NCBI GenBank assembly: GCA_949358305.1
Contig: OX442318.1
Location: forward strand, 13,498,517 to 13,562,516
Direction of reading: 5' to 3'
Length of the DNA: 64,000 bases
Source: Strigamia acuminata
Taxonomy: Eukaryota > Arthropoda > Chilopoda > Geophilomorpha > Linotaeniidae
The position numbers and the translations under genes were made by a program. Of this stretch, positions 23,549-34,616 are shown piece after piece; position 1 is the first letter of the stretch; every line of letters begins with the position of its first letter. The notes under the pieces are model-generated. The model ran no database searches, was not told where the DNA came from, and saw only the letters and a program-made list of their open reading frames with translations.

Positions 23549-24923
23549 CTGCAATGATGGAAACAAAATAATTAATGAAATCGCCAATAACACGGAGATA
23601 AATAGGGGGTGGGCTCGAGGAACGTCGCTGAAACGTGCGACCGCTCGTCGAGTCCTATTCCTGTTCATTGATTCGTCCTTGTCAGGAAGAAAAGAGTCTT
23701 CTTGGCACATCTGGTTCACGTCCAATGATAACCACGAGACGGAATCGAGCGTATTAATCCGGAAATTTTTCTTCGGATTGTTTAATTTAAAATTAAACTG
23801 TAAATTTGTATTTAAACCAATAAATTCGCGAAATCGTTCGTGAAAATCTCCAGTAACAATTTTAGAACATGTAAACAAATGTTCTTGTCGTGAATTAACT
23901 TGTAAAGAAATAAATTTGTCTAATAATAACTCCAAAAATTCGGAGTTAAAGTCGAGTTAAAAAACGAATCTATAATAAATTAGTGTCATCGGGAAAAAAT
24001 TCGCAAATAAAATAGCAAATAAAAATAGAAACAACGTTCTATAAATTCTTTCAAAATCCATCCAATAAATTATTCCCATTTCTGGAATATAAAAAGAAAG
24101 CTCGTTTCCTTTGTCTCGTTCGTGTCAATTGTCGTGAGTCATCTTCAAGGAGCGAGGCGACAGTTTGTCTGCTATCGCGTCCTTGAAGACAAATAATAGG
24201 AGAAAATACAATCGCTCTCGCGATCGTGGATATTAGTATAATAATTATACACGATTTCGAACGCAGAGCGTTCATGTCAAGTATTAGTCAAGTGTATCTT
24301 TAATTCGACCGCACGGAGCTAAATCTCGTGCGGCGATGCCGACTACTACCTGATCGGGTGGAACTACGTTTATGTCCGGGTCCCAATTCTCGTCATGATG
24401 CTGTATTTCAAGCATTTCCTCGTCCCCTCCTTCCTCATCCATCGTGAGGATTGCGCGTTCAGTCAGACCACGATTAAAAAACTTGAAAACTTCTCGTAAA
24501 ATGGATCAAAAACTCGGTTAAAAAATAAACTCGATGCGTATCACGTGCGGACGACGATCAGCTGATTTAGCGGAAGTCCGGGTGAAAACGAGGCAATCGT
24601 GGTGGGTTCTGGGTAATTTTACTCCAGAACCAGGTGTTTATGACTTGTGCGCAACAGCCCGTGCGCATGTTACGCTACGGGGCTCCTTTGTTTCTACGCC
24701 CGTGCGCGATCGCTGCTACGGGGTCTTTTGCACGCGGTATCCGACCCGTGCCGATAATTTTGCTACGGGTCCCGCGTTTCCACGCCATCTCGTGACGTGA
24801 ATTCGACCGATATCCGCTTTGTTGGACTTAGCGAAATTTTTCGAGTCTCGGATTTTGATGGCTAGCGCTGTCGATCGGTCAATTTTTTTGTTTTTCAGCG
24901 TCGCCATCGACTCGTAACGTTTT
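23549..24923 (-). other. AT-rich spacer between pol and third ORF of F
   Basis: About 1.4 kb without a convincing long gene. Two short minus-strand frames are notable. 24275-24051 (74 codons) opens with a signal-peptide-like hydrophobic run (CIIIILISTIARAIVF) and later has a dibasic RTRQRKR. The frame 23935-23549 carries RNRTRR and then a membrane-like stretch (FISVLLAISLIILF). They could be remains of a small membrane protein, or chance. Confidence 0.35.
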
Positions 24924-27900
24924 CTACTCCTTTCCTACGACCTTTCCGTCTTTTATAAACGGATTACTTCCACGGGGCCGCAGGTGATGAGTCGAGACAG
25001 GTACGATATTTTTTGTTGTTTTTTGTGTCTGTACCTCCTCATTACTGTTTTCTTTTTTATCCGTGTTTTTTGTGTTTGTTTCAGGAGTTTCTCCTGTTTC
25101 CCCCCCGACCAAAATTGGATCCGGAACGGATTCAACTATCTCGTTTACCGGTGGTGAAGGGGCGTCGAAATACTCCTCGTTGTCACTTGGCGGTGCTTTT
25201 TCCGACTCGCCAGCGAACATATCGACGATTTGGCCGTCAGTTTTTGACTTGACTTGGCCCTTGGCCCACATTTCTTGCGGGAATTCCGGAATGTACGGAG
25301 TTAACTCTCGTACCTGGATCGATTTGTGCTCGGTATTGTCCTCGAGCTTACGTAATTTATACGCGTTACCGCCATGCTTGCCGATGATCACATACGGACC
25401 GTCTCTTTTGTCGGCCAAGCTGGCGGTGATTCCTCTCGCTGCATTTGAGAGGATGTGTGTGTCCTTCCACACTAAATCATTAATCTCGAAATTCACGAAT
25501 TTTCCACCGCTTTTATCTTGTAAAATGCGGTCGCGCATGTTAAAAATGTGCGCCATCATGTGCTTGTACGTGTTGGAGATGGTTTGCTCCAATTTATACA
25601 CGTACTCATGTGGTTTCTCAGGGTCCACCACATTTACCGACTCTGCCACTCGTGGGTCCCAAGGCACTCGTAGCTCCCGGGCGAAGTTGAGGTAGGCCGG
25701 AGAAAAATCTCTCGTCCTCGAGACTGTTGTTCGTATGCTGAACGCGATCTCCCTCAAGTATTCATCCCACTTATTGTGGATGTCAGTGAATATACTTAGT
25801 GCATATTTAATGTCCCTGTTGAGTCGCTCAACGGGATTTGTTCTGGGATTGTAGGTCGAAGTATGTGACGCCACAATCCCGAATTTCTCACAAAACTTAC
25901 CCCAAATTTTCGAGATAAATTGGGGTCCGTTGTCGGATATCATTTTACGTGGAAATCCGTAACGTAACGCTACGTCGTAGATACATTCAACGATTTTTTC
26001 TGCTGAAGGTCTAGCGACGGCGTACAACTCGGGCCAACGAGTCGCCACGTCCATTATAACGATAATGTACGCATTTTTATTTCCCGTAACGGGTTTTGGG
26101 CCCATCACATCGACACTTAAACAATCAAAAGGCGCGTAAGGCCCTAAGAAAATAGTTTCGAATGGTGATTTACTCCTCGGCTTGCACGCTTGACATCGCT
26201 GACATTGGTGGACAAAAAGAGCAATATCTTTTTTCATCCCTGTCCAGTGAAAAAGCTGTGTAGCACGATAGAGTGTTCTGCTTACTCCCGCATGGCTCGC
26301 AAGCGGGTGCCCGTGTAACAACCACAGCACGCGACCGATTAAGGAAGCAGGTATTACTACCTTTACTGCGGTGTCCGATTCACTCAAGTCATCTTGGTGA
26401 TTTGGGTGATGTTTCACCAAAAGGCCGTCATCCAATAGGTAATCTATGGATTCGTGTGCATAACGACGCTTCTGCCTTCTGGTTAAGTTGGGCGGATATT
26501 TTCCTGTCAGTACGAATCTAGCTCTGTCCTGACATTTTTTGTCTAATTTTTGTTGCACAATTATTTCCTCCCTTGTCGGGGGATTGCTTCGCATTTGCTT
26601 GCCGACATGAGCGTGGAAGGCGCTTAGAAGCGGGTCATTTATTCTCCGCTCTAGCTTAAATTCCTTCTTTGCATTTGGGTAATTGTCAGCAGCTGGTTGG
26701 TATAACCGCGTCCAGAATCCACAGAATTTTACATCTGCTGGAGACGCGGTGGGAATTTCATTTATTTTCCTTAAATCCCAACGGTGACAACTCGTCGGGC
26801 AGTAAATGATGCGGGAATCATCCTCGCCATCATCGTCAGCGTCGATAGGATCTGACACTGGTGCCCTTGATAGAGCGTCAGCCACGACGTTATATTTGCC
26901 GGGCTTGTATTGAATGGTCAAGTCGCATGCCATCAGTTCTAACTGCCATCTGGCTAGTCGACCGGCTGGCTCCTTTAATTTCATCAGCCATTGTAACGCT
27001 TGATGATCTGTGTGGACTACAAATTTGGTATATTCGAGATAATCTCTGAATTTCCTTATAGCCCACACAACTGCCAAACACTCCAACTCTGTGGCGTTGT
27101 AATTTTTTTCAGCGCCTTGGAGTTTGCGACTTATAAACATGCACGGCAGGTCTTGTTCGACTCCGTCGCGCACGTGTGTTTGGAGCAACGCCGCTCCTAA
27201 CCCAACTCTGCTGGCGTCCGTATGTAATATGAACGGCCGGTTTAAGTCGGGTAGAGGCATTACGCCGACTTCCGTCAGCATCCTCTTTATCGCATTAAAT
27301 GCGATGTTGCACTCATTTGACCATACAAATTCGTTTTCATTCTTCAGGAGGTCGGTAACTGGGGCTGCCACTTCAGCTAGACCCGGTAGCAACCTGCCGA
27401 AGAAGTTTATCATTCCCATAAACCGTTGGACACCTTTAACGTCCTCGGGTGGTGGGAAACGATTAATCGCATCGATTTTTTCGGGGCCAATAGCTAAACC
27501 GTTGACTCCAATGCGATAACCCAGGAAGGCAAGCTCCTTTCGGCAGAACTTGCTCTTGCCCGGATGAACGTGTAACCCAGCTTTCGCCAGCCGGGTGAGC
27601 ACTTGGTCGATGTGCTCAATGTGCTCTTCGAATGTTTTAGAGGCAATAACTATGTCATCTAGGTATGCCCACACGAACTGATGCAGGATATCACCCAATA
27701 CGCTTTCGATTAGTCTCTGAAAGGTACTGGGAGCATTCACTAAACCAAACGGCATGACGTTGAACATCAACCGTCCAATTGGCGAGTAAAATGCTGTTTT
27801 TAGCTTATCCTCTGGCCTCATCTCAACTTGCCAGTATCCCTTCGACAGATCCATCGTCGTAACCCAAGAAAAGGGGCTAAGCTCTCTCAAAATGGATTCG

Positions 27901-28994
27901 ATAGACGGCATCTGTATGGGATCTATCTCTGTCACCGCGTTTAATGGGCGGTAATCAATGCATAGGCGTGGGTCCGAGCCCGGGCACATCACGAGCACAA
28001 CTCGCGTCGCGTATTCTCCCTGGGCCTCGGAGACAATGCCACTGTCTAGCATTTCTTGGCACATTTTTTGTACTATTTCACGTTTTTGCGGGTTCATTCC
28101 CTTATACGCAACTCGTATAGGTTTATTATCCGTCAATTTAATTTCGTGAATAGCCCTATTCGTTCGGCCCGGTTTTTTCGACAGGATCCCCTCATATTTA
28201 AGTAGGACCCTTCGTAGGGCTGCCGCTTCGTTTAATTCTAAAGCGGCGTCGGCGACAAGCGTTTCCACTACATTGTCCCGTTGCAATTCTGTTACGAATG
28301 CTTTAAAATCGTAGTCTTGAACGAATTTCTTTAGGCCTTTCTCCCACTGTGTCTTGTCGGCCGCTTCTTTGATAAGAGCTGGTGGCACGACAATTGCGGG
28401 TCTTTCTCTATCATTTCTGATATAATTCCAAGATTTCGTTATTGGATTTGGTTGTATTTCCATTGACGCCATGAAGTCTAAGCCCAACAGAAAAATTCTG
28501 TCGCACGTGGGCAGGACCAGGAAAGGGTGCTGTTCTACCCCTCCGAGCCACTCCATGGTCAATAATATAACTCCTTTTGGACGCGCCATTCCGTTGGCGG
28601 TTTTTAGACGTACATTTTTATTAACGCCTTTTATCTTATCGGTGAGACCCAATGATGCTACTATGTCTTCGGAAACGAACGAGCGATCTGCTCCCGAGTC
28701 TAGCAGTCCCATAATTTTTTCGCGTTCTATTGTCATGGGCAGCATACATAGGCGGCTGGTATATTCGACCGCCACGTTGCACATGAAAACACGAAATTCT
28801 TCTGTGTCTTCGACTACTTGAGGTAATTCTTCAAGCAGTAGGTTTGGTTCTTCCGCCTCAGCCTCAGCGTTTGCGGTAATTACCTGCAAAGCGTTGTTGG
28901 CCCTGTCTTGGATCTGGGCGTTAGCTATGTCACTACCCATTTCTTTGACTGGTGGCGGTTTATCGAACCCTTTGTTAAACCCCTTCTTCTTCAT
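24924..28994 (-). CDS. Gypsy pol polyprotein (element F)
   Basis: 1,356 codons, uninterrupted. Domains in order: aspartic protease (LLDSGADRSFV, near 97), RT (VLVMCPGSDPRLCIDYRPLN; MPFGLVNAP; AYLDDIVIAS near 446), RNase H (ILHTDASRVGLGAAL, near 595), integrase zinc region (H...H...CQRCQAC, near 905-935), integrase core (LSVDVMG, DNGPQF near 1020, NPVERLNR near 1050) and a GPY/F-like segment (DGPYVIIGKHGGNAYKL, near 1197). Protease-RT-RNase H-integrase order defines Ty3/Gypsy. The frame is -1 relative to gag, whose stop (29018) lies just upstream, so expression probably involves a frameshift or reinitiation; the ATG at 28994 is the first in frame. All catalytic residues I could find are present. 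Confidence 0.95.
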   Translation of the reverse strand: MKKKGFNKGFDKPPPVKEMGSDIANAQIQDRANNALQVITANAEAEAEEPNLLLEELPQVVEDTEEFRVFMCNVAVEYTSRLCMLPMTIEREKIMGLLDSGADRSFVSEDIVASLGLTDKIKGVNKNVRLKTANGMARPKGVILLTMEWLGGVEQHPFLVLPTCDRIFLLGLDFMASMEIQPNPITKSWNYIRNDRERPAIVVPPALIKEAADKTQWEKGLKKFVQDYDFKAFVTELQRDNVVETLVADAALELNEAAALRRVLLKYEGILSKKPGRTNRAIHEIKLTDNKPIRVAYKGMNPQKREIVQKMCQEMLDSGIVSEAQGEYATRVVLVMCPGSDPRLCIDYRPLNAVTEIDPIQMPSIESILRELSPFSWVTTMDLSKGYWQVEMRPEDKLKTAFYSPIGRLMFNVMPFGLVNAPSTFQRLIESVLGDILHQFVWAYLDDIVIASKTFEEHIEHIDQVLTRLAKAGLHVHPGKSKFCRKELAFLGYRIGVNGLAIGPEKIDAINRFPPPEDVKGVQRFMGMINFFGRLLPGLAEVAAPVTDLLKNENEFVWSNECNIAFNAIKRMLTEVGVMPLPDLNRPFILHTDASRVGLGAALLQTHVRDGVEQDLPCMFISRKLQGAEKNYNATELECLAVVWAIRKFRDYLEYTKFVVHTDHQALQWLMKLKEPAGRLARWQLELMACDLTIQYKPGKYNVVADALSRAPVSDPIDADDDGEDDSRIIYCPTSCHRWDLRKINEIPTASPADVKFCGFWTRLYQPAADNYPNAKKEFKLERRINDPLLSAFHAHVGKQMRSNPPTREEIIVQQKLDKKCQDRARFVLTGKYPPNLTRRQKRRYAHESIDYLLDDGLLVKHHPNHQDDLSESDTAVKVVIPASLIGRVLWLLHGHPLASHAGVSRTLYRATQLFHWTGMKKDIALFVHQCQRCQACKPRSKSPFETIFLGPYAPFDCLSVDVMGPKPVTGNKNAYIIVIMDVATRWPELYAVARPSAEKIVECIYDVALRYGFPRKMISDNGPQFISKIWGKFCEKFGIVASHTSTYNPRTNPVERLNRDIKYALSIFTDIHNKWDEYLREIAFSIRTTVSRTRDFSPAYLNFARELRVPWDPRVAESVNVVDPEKPHEYVYKLEQTISNTYKHMMAHIFNMRDRILQDKSGGKFVNFEINDLVWKDTHILSNAARGITASLADKRDGPYVIIGKHGGNAYKLRKLEDNTEHKSIQVRELTPYIPEFPQEMWAKGQVKSKTDGQIVDMFAGESEKAPPSDNEEYFDAPSPPVNEIVESVPDPILVGGETGETPETNTKNTDKKENSNEEVQTQKTTKNIVPVSTHHLRPRGSNPFIKDGKVVGKE

Positions 28995-29017
28995 GAATGG
29001 CGCAGACGGTCGAGAAG

Positions 29018-31368
29018 TTATTTCTTCGCCGCCTGCGCTGACTCGTTTTTTGACTCGTTTTTTGCCATGGCGAGTTTAATCTCTGCCATCTGCTTCATTA
29101 TCGCGTCAAACTTAGCGTCTTCTTTCGCTGTTCTTGGGCACTCATTGGAATAGTGACCCGGTTGGTTACACTTAAAACAACGAATATTTGATTTGTCTCT
29201 TGGGGCTTCAATCGATTTCTTTTTTTCAGGGTCTACTTTCGACGGTGGCGTGTAATTTTTTCGAAAATACTTCGGAATTCGGCCGGCATTTGGTTTTAAC
29301 CTGGCGCGAAATTCTTCTACCGCTCTATCTCGATGGATGAGATGTACTAGCGGTCCTTCCTCATCGCAACCCGTTGATAAGGTATCGCGATAGCTTCGTA
29401 TTTCTTCGTCCGTCGAATAATCGTCTTTTTCTTCTTTTTCGTCTGATTTTCCGACATTTTGTTCGGCTTCCTCCCCCTCCTTGACCTCCTCCAGTGTCGC
29501 TTGCATGGCTGACGCTGTCGGTGCCTTTTTAGGGGCGGCCAATGGGTTGGAAGGCAGCGTGGATGTCAGTTTATTTTTTATTTGTAAACCAACGCTAGCT
29601 TCTGCCAGCTCCATTATACCGCTAAGATATTCAGTAGGGCGCATGATTTTGTCTGTCGCCCCATATCTTTCCGCACTCAACTTGAGACGTTTAGCGGTTG
29701 CTGCTTTCTCCGCTTCTGGTAAAGCGGAATAATATCTCTTCTCGATATCTATCGTGTTCTCGAACAGGAAGGCGCTCATTTCTTCGTAGCTGCCTCCTGT
29801 CGGTGCCCTTTCTTCAAGTAGCACCCGTTGCGAGTATTCCGACAAACCGCCGAGAAAGAAAAGGTTGAATCCCGTGGCATGAAATTCCATCGGGGCCTTT
29901 TCGAACAACAATCTGGCGCGAATGTCGTAATCCATTATGGTTTCACCAGGCATCTGGCGAAGACCTCGCATCTTTCGGCTCACCTCTTCGGGTGTCTCGC
30001 CGTAGCGCAGGTCGAATCTCATTAAAAAGTCGTCCCAATTGACGCCTTTCAATCCTTGGTACCACTCACGTGCCGAGCCTGTCATTAGCTCGACAATACC
30101 GTGGGTGAGCATGTCTCCTACGGTGGCTTTAGTGGCAGTCTTAATTCGAATTACTTCGTCAAGGAAGCGATCTCCCGCTTTCCATGACCCGTCGAAACGG
30201 TTCTGAATATAAAATTGCCACCTAATATTCCCGGTAACACTCATGGTGTCACGTCGGGAGACAGCGTATTTTTTCTTTACGCGGTCACCAGTGTTACGAT
30301 TACGATCATTTCGTTTGCTCAGATCGATTCCTTCGGCTTTTAACGAGCCAAGCAGGGCTCTTCCAAGCTCTCCCATCGTATACTGCCGACCCGTCGAATC
30401 GGTAAACGCGCTTTGTCGGGGAAGGTCCTGAAACTCCTCCCGTCGGTGGCCGCTATTTTCCGATCGACGTCGTTTCTCTTTATCGCGCGGAGAGTTGGAC
30501 CTCTTCCGGCGATTACTGGATTTATCATTTCGTCTGTCGTCGTTGGACGAGGGGTCGGAGCTGGGGTCGGGAGACGGTGAGCGGCGTGGCGGGTTGCGCC
30601 GTGAAGAGTTTGACTCTTTCTGGCCCCTACGACGGTCGTCACGTTCCCTTTCCCTGCGTTCATCGCGTTCTCTTTCCCTTCGTCTTTCTCCGGAACCTCT
30701 CTCCGAATCGTGATGACTGGGTGCATTCGACTCCAGTCCATCCGACGACGAATCACTATTTCCGTAGTGATACTGTTGCTGTCCTCTTTCGCGTTGACGT
30801 TCCTCTCGTGACGATGTGCGGTCTTCGGAAGGTTTTCTCGAAGGTCCGTCGTCTTTGAGGATGGGCACCGGCTGTGGCCAGTCGCTACCCCGCGGGTCGT
30901 CGCGTTGTCGGCTCGTGTGAGTCTGTTCTTCGTTACGACGCGCGTTGTTCGCATTTATTAATCGGTTGATAGCGTTGTTAGTATTATCGTCTAACGCCAT
31001 CATGCGGGGTCGAACGCGTTGTCCGGTCGAAACTTCCCGTTTGCGTGGAGTGACTGGCACTTCCTTTTTACGCTCGGGTTTGGGGCTGACCTTCGGCGTG
31101 CGCTTCGGGTCGCCTTCGACGCTCTCGTCGGACAATTCGGACGAGCTAACTTCTGGCTTGCGAACGGATTTTGGTTTGTCTCGTTGCAGCCTAGCCATGA
31201 AAGCTTGTTCAGCTTCTTGTTGAGAACGGAATGCATAACGATGTGCACGTAAGGCTCGATCAACTATTTCCGCCTCTTCTGGAGTGGTCGGAACGCGCTG
31301 GGATTTGCCGTACTCGAGAGCTCGCGCTTCTCTTTCCGCCAGCTTCCGCTTTCTCTCGCGGATGGCTT
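29018..31368 (-). pseudogene. Gypsy gag of F, 3' part (cut by Copia E)
   Basis: This is the larger part of a Gag frame that enters at the E insertion point in phase with 36569-37303; together about 1,026 codons, long for a Gypsy Gag. It has a long Ser/Arg/Glu-rich, disordered section (RRERERDERREREREDDRR-type text), then a retrotransposon Gag core (EWYQGLKGVNWDDFLMRF; MPGETIMDYDIRARLLFE) and a CCHC knuckle near the end (CFKCNQPGHYSNEC). The ATG at 31198 is internal. It stops at 29018, 24 bp upstream of the pol ATG. Confidence 0.85.
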
Positions 31369-31852
31369 TGTTGGGTCAAAGCAGTTTTCATTTCACGTAG
31401 TTAACGTCGCACCGTTTCCGGTTAAGTGCGATAAAGGCGGAATTCGTGTCGCATTGTTTAATGTCCCGAAATCGAGAGCCAACTGCTTTGGATTGTTTTA
31501 ATACATGCTTAGCATTCCAGTTGGCTCATGTTTCACAATGGATTTCGAGTTGTCGTCTGCTATGATTTAGTTTATCTATTATTTCCCCCAGTGCATTATC
31601 CAGTGTTAATGCTGGTTTTGAGTTATCTTTACTTTGGTTATGTAAAGAACAAATCAACCTTTCCATCAGGATGATTTGTTCTACTTTTAGATCGAGGGCA
31701 AATAGCCTCGACACTTGTACATATTCACTTGCTCACCTGTTCTTGCCTGAATAAAGATGGCCGACGCGTTTGTGCGGTTTTCAGGCACAAAATGACTTTC
31801 GTTTCGTCTCCAGTTTATTTCCCGGCGTTGACAACTTCACTTATCATCGTCA
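31369..31852 (+). repeat. 5' LTR of Copia E
   Basis: TGTTGGG...CGTCA, 484 bp, apparently identical to 36085-36568. The primer-binding site TGGTAGCAGAGGGTGGTT follows after one G (31854-31871), matching initiator tRNA-Met except for one base. A YY1-like AAAGATGGCC lies near 31753-31762. Confidence 0.93.
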
Positions 31853-32948
31853 GTGGTAGCAGAGGGTGGTTGATGGCCGAATCGTGAAGTTTTCCAGCGG
31901 ATTTCATAACGAAATCGACGCCGGACACGTCAATTTGGGCGGAACCGTATCCGCGCTTTGACGCGACGAGCGAACGTCGTATTTACGTTCACATCGCCGA
32001 TTCTGTGTTCCAACGAGTGTTTAGGCGTTGGAAAGGACATTTACGAACAGTAAGGAATTTATTTCGAATATTAATCGTGTATTTTTGGCTCATTTCAAGC
32101 GAAAATGGCCATTCGTCGAGCTTCGCTGCCGACCATTTCCAAGATGGCGGCCCCCAGTGCGATGCGAGTTTAAGCAGAGTTTGGGCCGTTTCTTCACGTC
32201 GTGGAGTTTTCCAGCGAAGGAAAACACAACGTGGCGACTAATTATCGTCGTGGGAATCGTCTGGAACAAGCAGGCATTTATTTTGAAGCGGAATTTTGGC
32301 GAAACGAACGGGACGGATATTTTCGAAGCGAGTTACGTGTGCGCTGCATCGTACGAGACGAGCACGCGCAAACGACGTTTATTGTCGGGATCAAGAGCCA
32401 CTATTTGCACGTACGAGTGCAATAGTGAAGACCAGGAAGTTGGTGGAACCAGAATACACGCGAAATTCGTATTCTGGGCGGGTTAGTGCATACGCGCACG
32501 CCCGTTTGCTACGTTGGAGCACCGTACGTCGTCGGTGGATCGCCGTTGGAATTTTGGCGACGAATTTGTCCCGCCAACAACGGAAAACAACGTGCCACCT
32601 TCACAACGTATTATTTATTGCATTTTCGGGGTCGAAATTACTTTGTATAAATTTAAGTTTTTGCTTTTGGGACCTTTTGTTTGTTTGGCACCCTTTAGGC
32701 ATTCGCCTAGTGTCATCCTATTCTTGGCCAGGCTTGCTCGAAGCAAGGGGGCGATCCCGCGACCCCAGGTGTGTCGGACGGAAGCCCTTGTAGCGACTGG
32801 TCAAGTTAGTTGTGCTCACTTATTGAGCTGTACCCCGGGAAGTAGTGTATATTATTCGCCTTCATTTTGGTAGGAAAGTGTTATTTGTTTGTGTGCAAAG
32901 TGCTGCGAATTGTGCGAATTTTGTGTTTTGTGCTGCATTTCCTGCAAA
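31853..32948 (+). other. Leader of Copia E
   Basis: Untranslated, nearly the same as the D leader. It contains AAGATGGCGG at 32141-32150 and the GATCCCGCGACCC block shared with element A at 32751-32784. Confidence 0.75.
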
Positions 32949-34616
32949 ATGGCAGTAGCTCCGAGATTTGAGAGAGCTCAACTGCGACGGCAGTTTTTAG
33001 ACTTAAGAATGAACGATAACGAGACAATGCGACAGTTTTTGGACCGTGTGGATCAGAAAGCGGTCGAGGTTAACGAAGCGGGCCTGGAATTAACTCCAAT
33101 TTTCGTCATTTTCCAGTATATGGATGGTGTAGGGCCTGAATACGAGCCTATGAAGGCGAGAATTGATGATTGGCCGCAGGAGGACGTTAATCTGGAAAGG
33201 ATTCGCCAGGAATTCTTAATGGAATATGACAGATTGCATCCCCCACCGGTTCAACCGATGGACACATCATCGGACACAGATTTCTCAAGTGGAGATGAAC
33301 AAGATGAGGACCGTGGATTGGGGGCTTCGTGTGTGCAGCAACCATTGGCACACTACGCGGCAATGCAATGGAAAATTGTCAAATCACCTAACGTGATGTG
33401 TTATAATTGCGGCGGTTCGGGTCATTTCTCGAGAGAATGCCCCTCGCAAAAGAAAACGGGCCAGAATCCTCAGTCGTCCAACGCTGGACCAACGTCTCAA
33501 TTTAGAGGACAGCCACGTGGGAAAAATCGTGGAAAAGGAGGACGTGGTGGGCGCAAAGCCAACTTAGTCGACAATTGGATTGACGACCCGGACTCACTCT
33601 ACATGGAAGTGGAGGAGCCGCCGCCTCCTGTATCGTCATTTTTGTCAAATGGACCAGTAGACACCGCTTGGTACGTCGATACCGGTGCTACTGACCATTT
33701 TGCCTTTTGCAAAGAGTGGTTTGCAAATTTTAAGCCTCTCAATTACACAGTGCAGTTAGGGGAAGGGACCTCTAAAATAGAAGGGATTGGATCTGTGGAG
33801 TTAATCTCCACATATGGCAACAGGAGTAGAGTTGTTACTTTGAACAACGTCTATTATGCTCCGAATTTTCGGAAGAATCTTATCTCTCTCGGGCGCACTG
33901 ATGAGGCTGGCTTACGCACTTACGTTGCAGACGGCAAAATGACTTTATTTCGGAAAAGGATTGAAGACCCATCGATAACAGCGGTACGACTTAGTAATCG
34001 TCTATATAAAGTTAACGGACATGTGTCTGTCACCTCTGTAAATGCAACTGCCATCCCTGCGCAGAAGGAGGCAGTTGGCATAAATAATTGTGTAAAACAA
34101 ACTGTATTAACCATGCCTAAAGTTAAGTGTGAACTAACCACTTCTAATGTGCAACCGAATGGGAAAACGATTGTTGCAACAAATGGCGCAGTGAATAATG
34201 CGAGCAATGCGAACAATGCGCGCACGTTTAGTAATGTGGTACAGGGGGTTAATCAGATTGGAGTGAAACAGACTAAACCTACAGTAGTGGGACCGGTTAA
34301 AACAGCTTTAACAGCTGATAATAACGATAATAATGGGAAGAAATTAGACAATGATAAAGCGATACCGATGGATTTTTGGCATGGCAGAATGGGCCACCTA
34401 AATTCAAAGGGCATTGTGATGATGCAAAAATCCACAGAGGTTTTTGGCGTTAAATTAAGCAATGAATTGGCTTCTCCTTGTGATGCGTGTAATAGGGCCA
34501 AGCGGGTTAGAGCAACCTTTTCTCCAATAGCCGAGATCAAATCCAAGGGAATCTTAGATTTAATTCATATGGATCTTTGGGGGGCCGCATCATGCAAATC
34601 CTTAGGGGGGGGCTGA
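32949..34616 (+). pseudogene. Copia E gag-protease-integrase, first part (frameshifted)
   Basis: It starts at ATG 32949 (MAVAPRFERAQLRR). The first ~150 codons are a shorter Gag that differs from D: it lacks the WSVQ-type N-terminal module and has its own central segment (FLDRVDQKAVEVNEAG) and acidic stretch. From the CCHC knuckle (CYNCGGSGHFSREC, near 33400) onward it is nearly identical to D through protease and the HHCC region. The frame ends at 34616 because a run of eight G's (34605-34612) replaces the seven in D, near the first integrase Asp (IHMDLWG). Confidence 0.9.
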
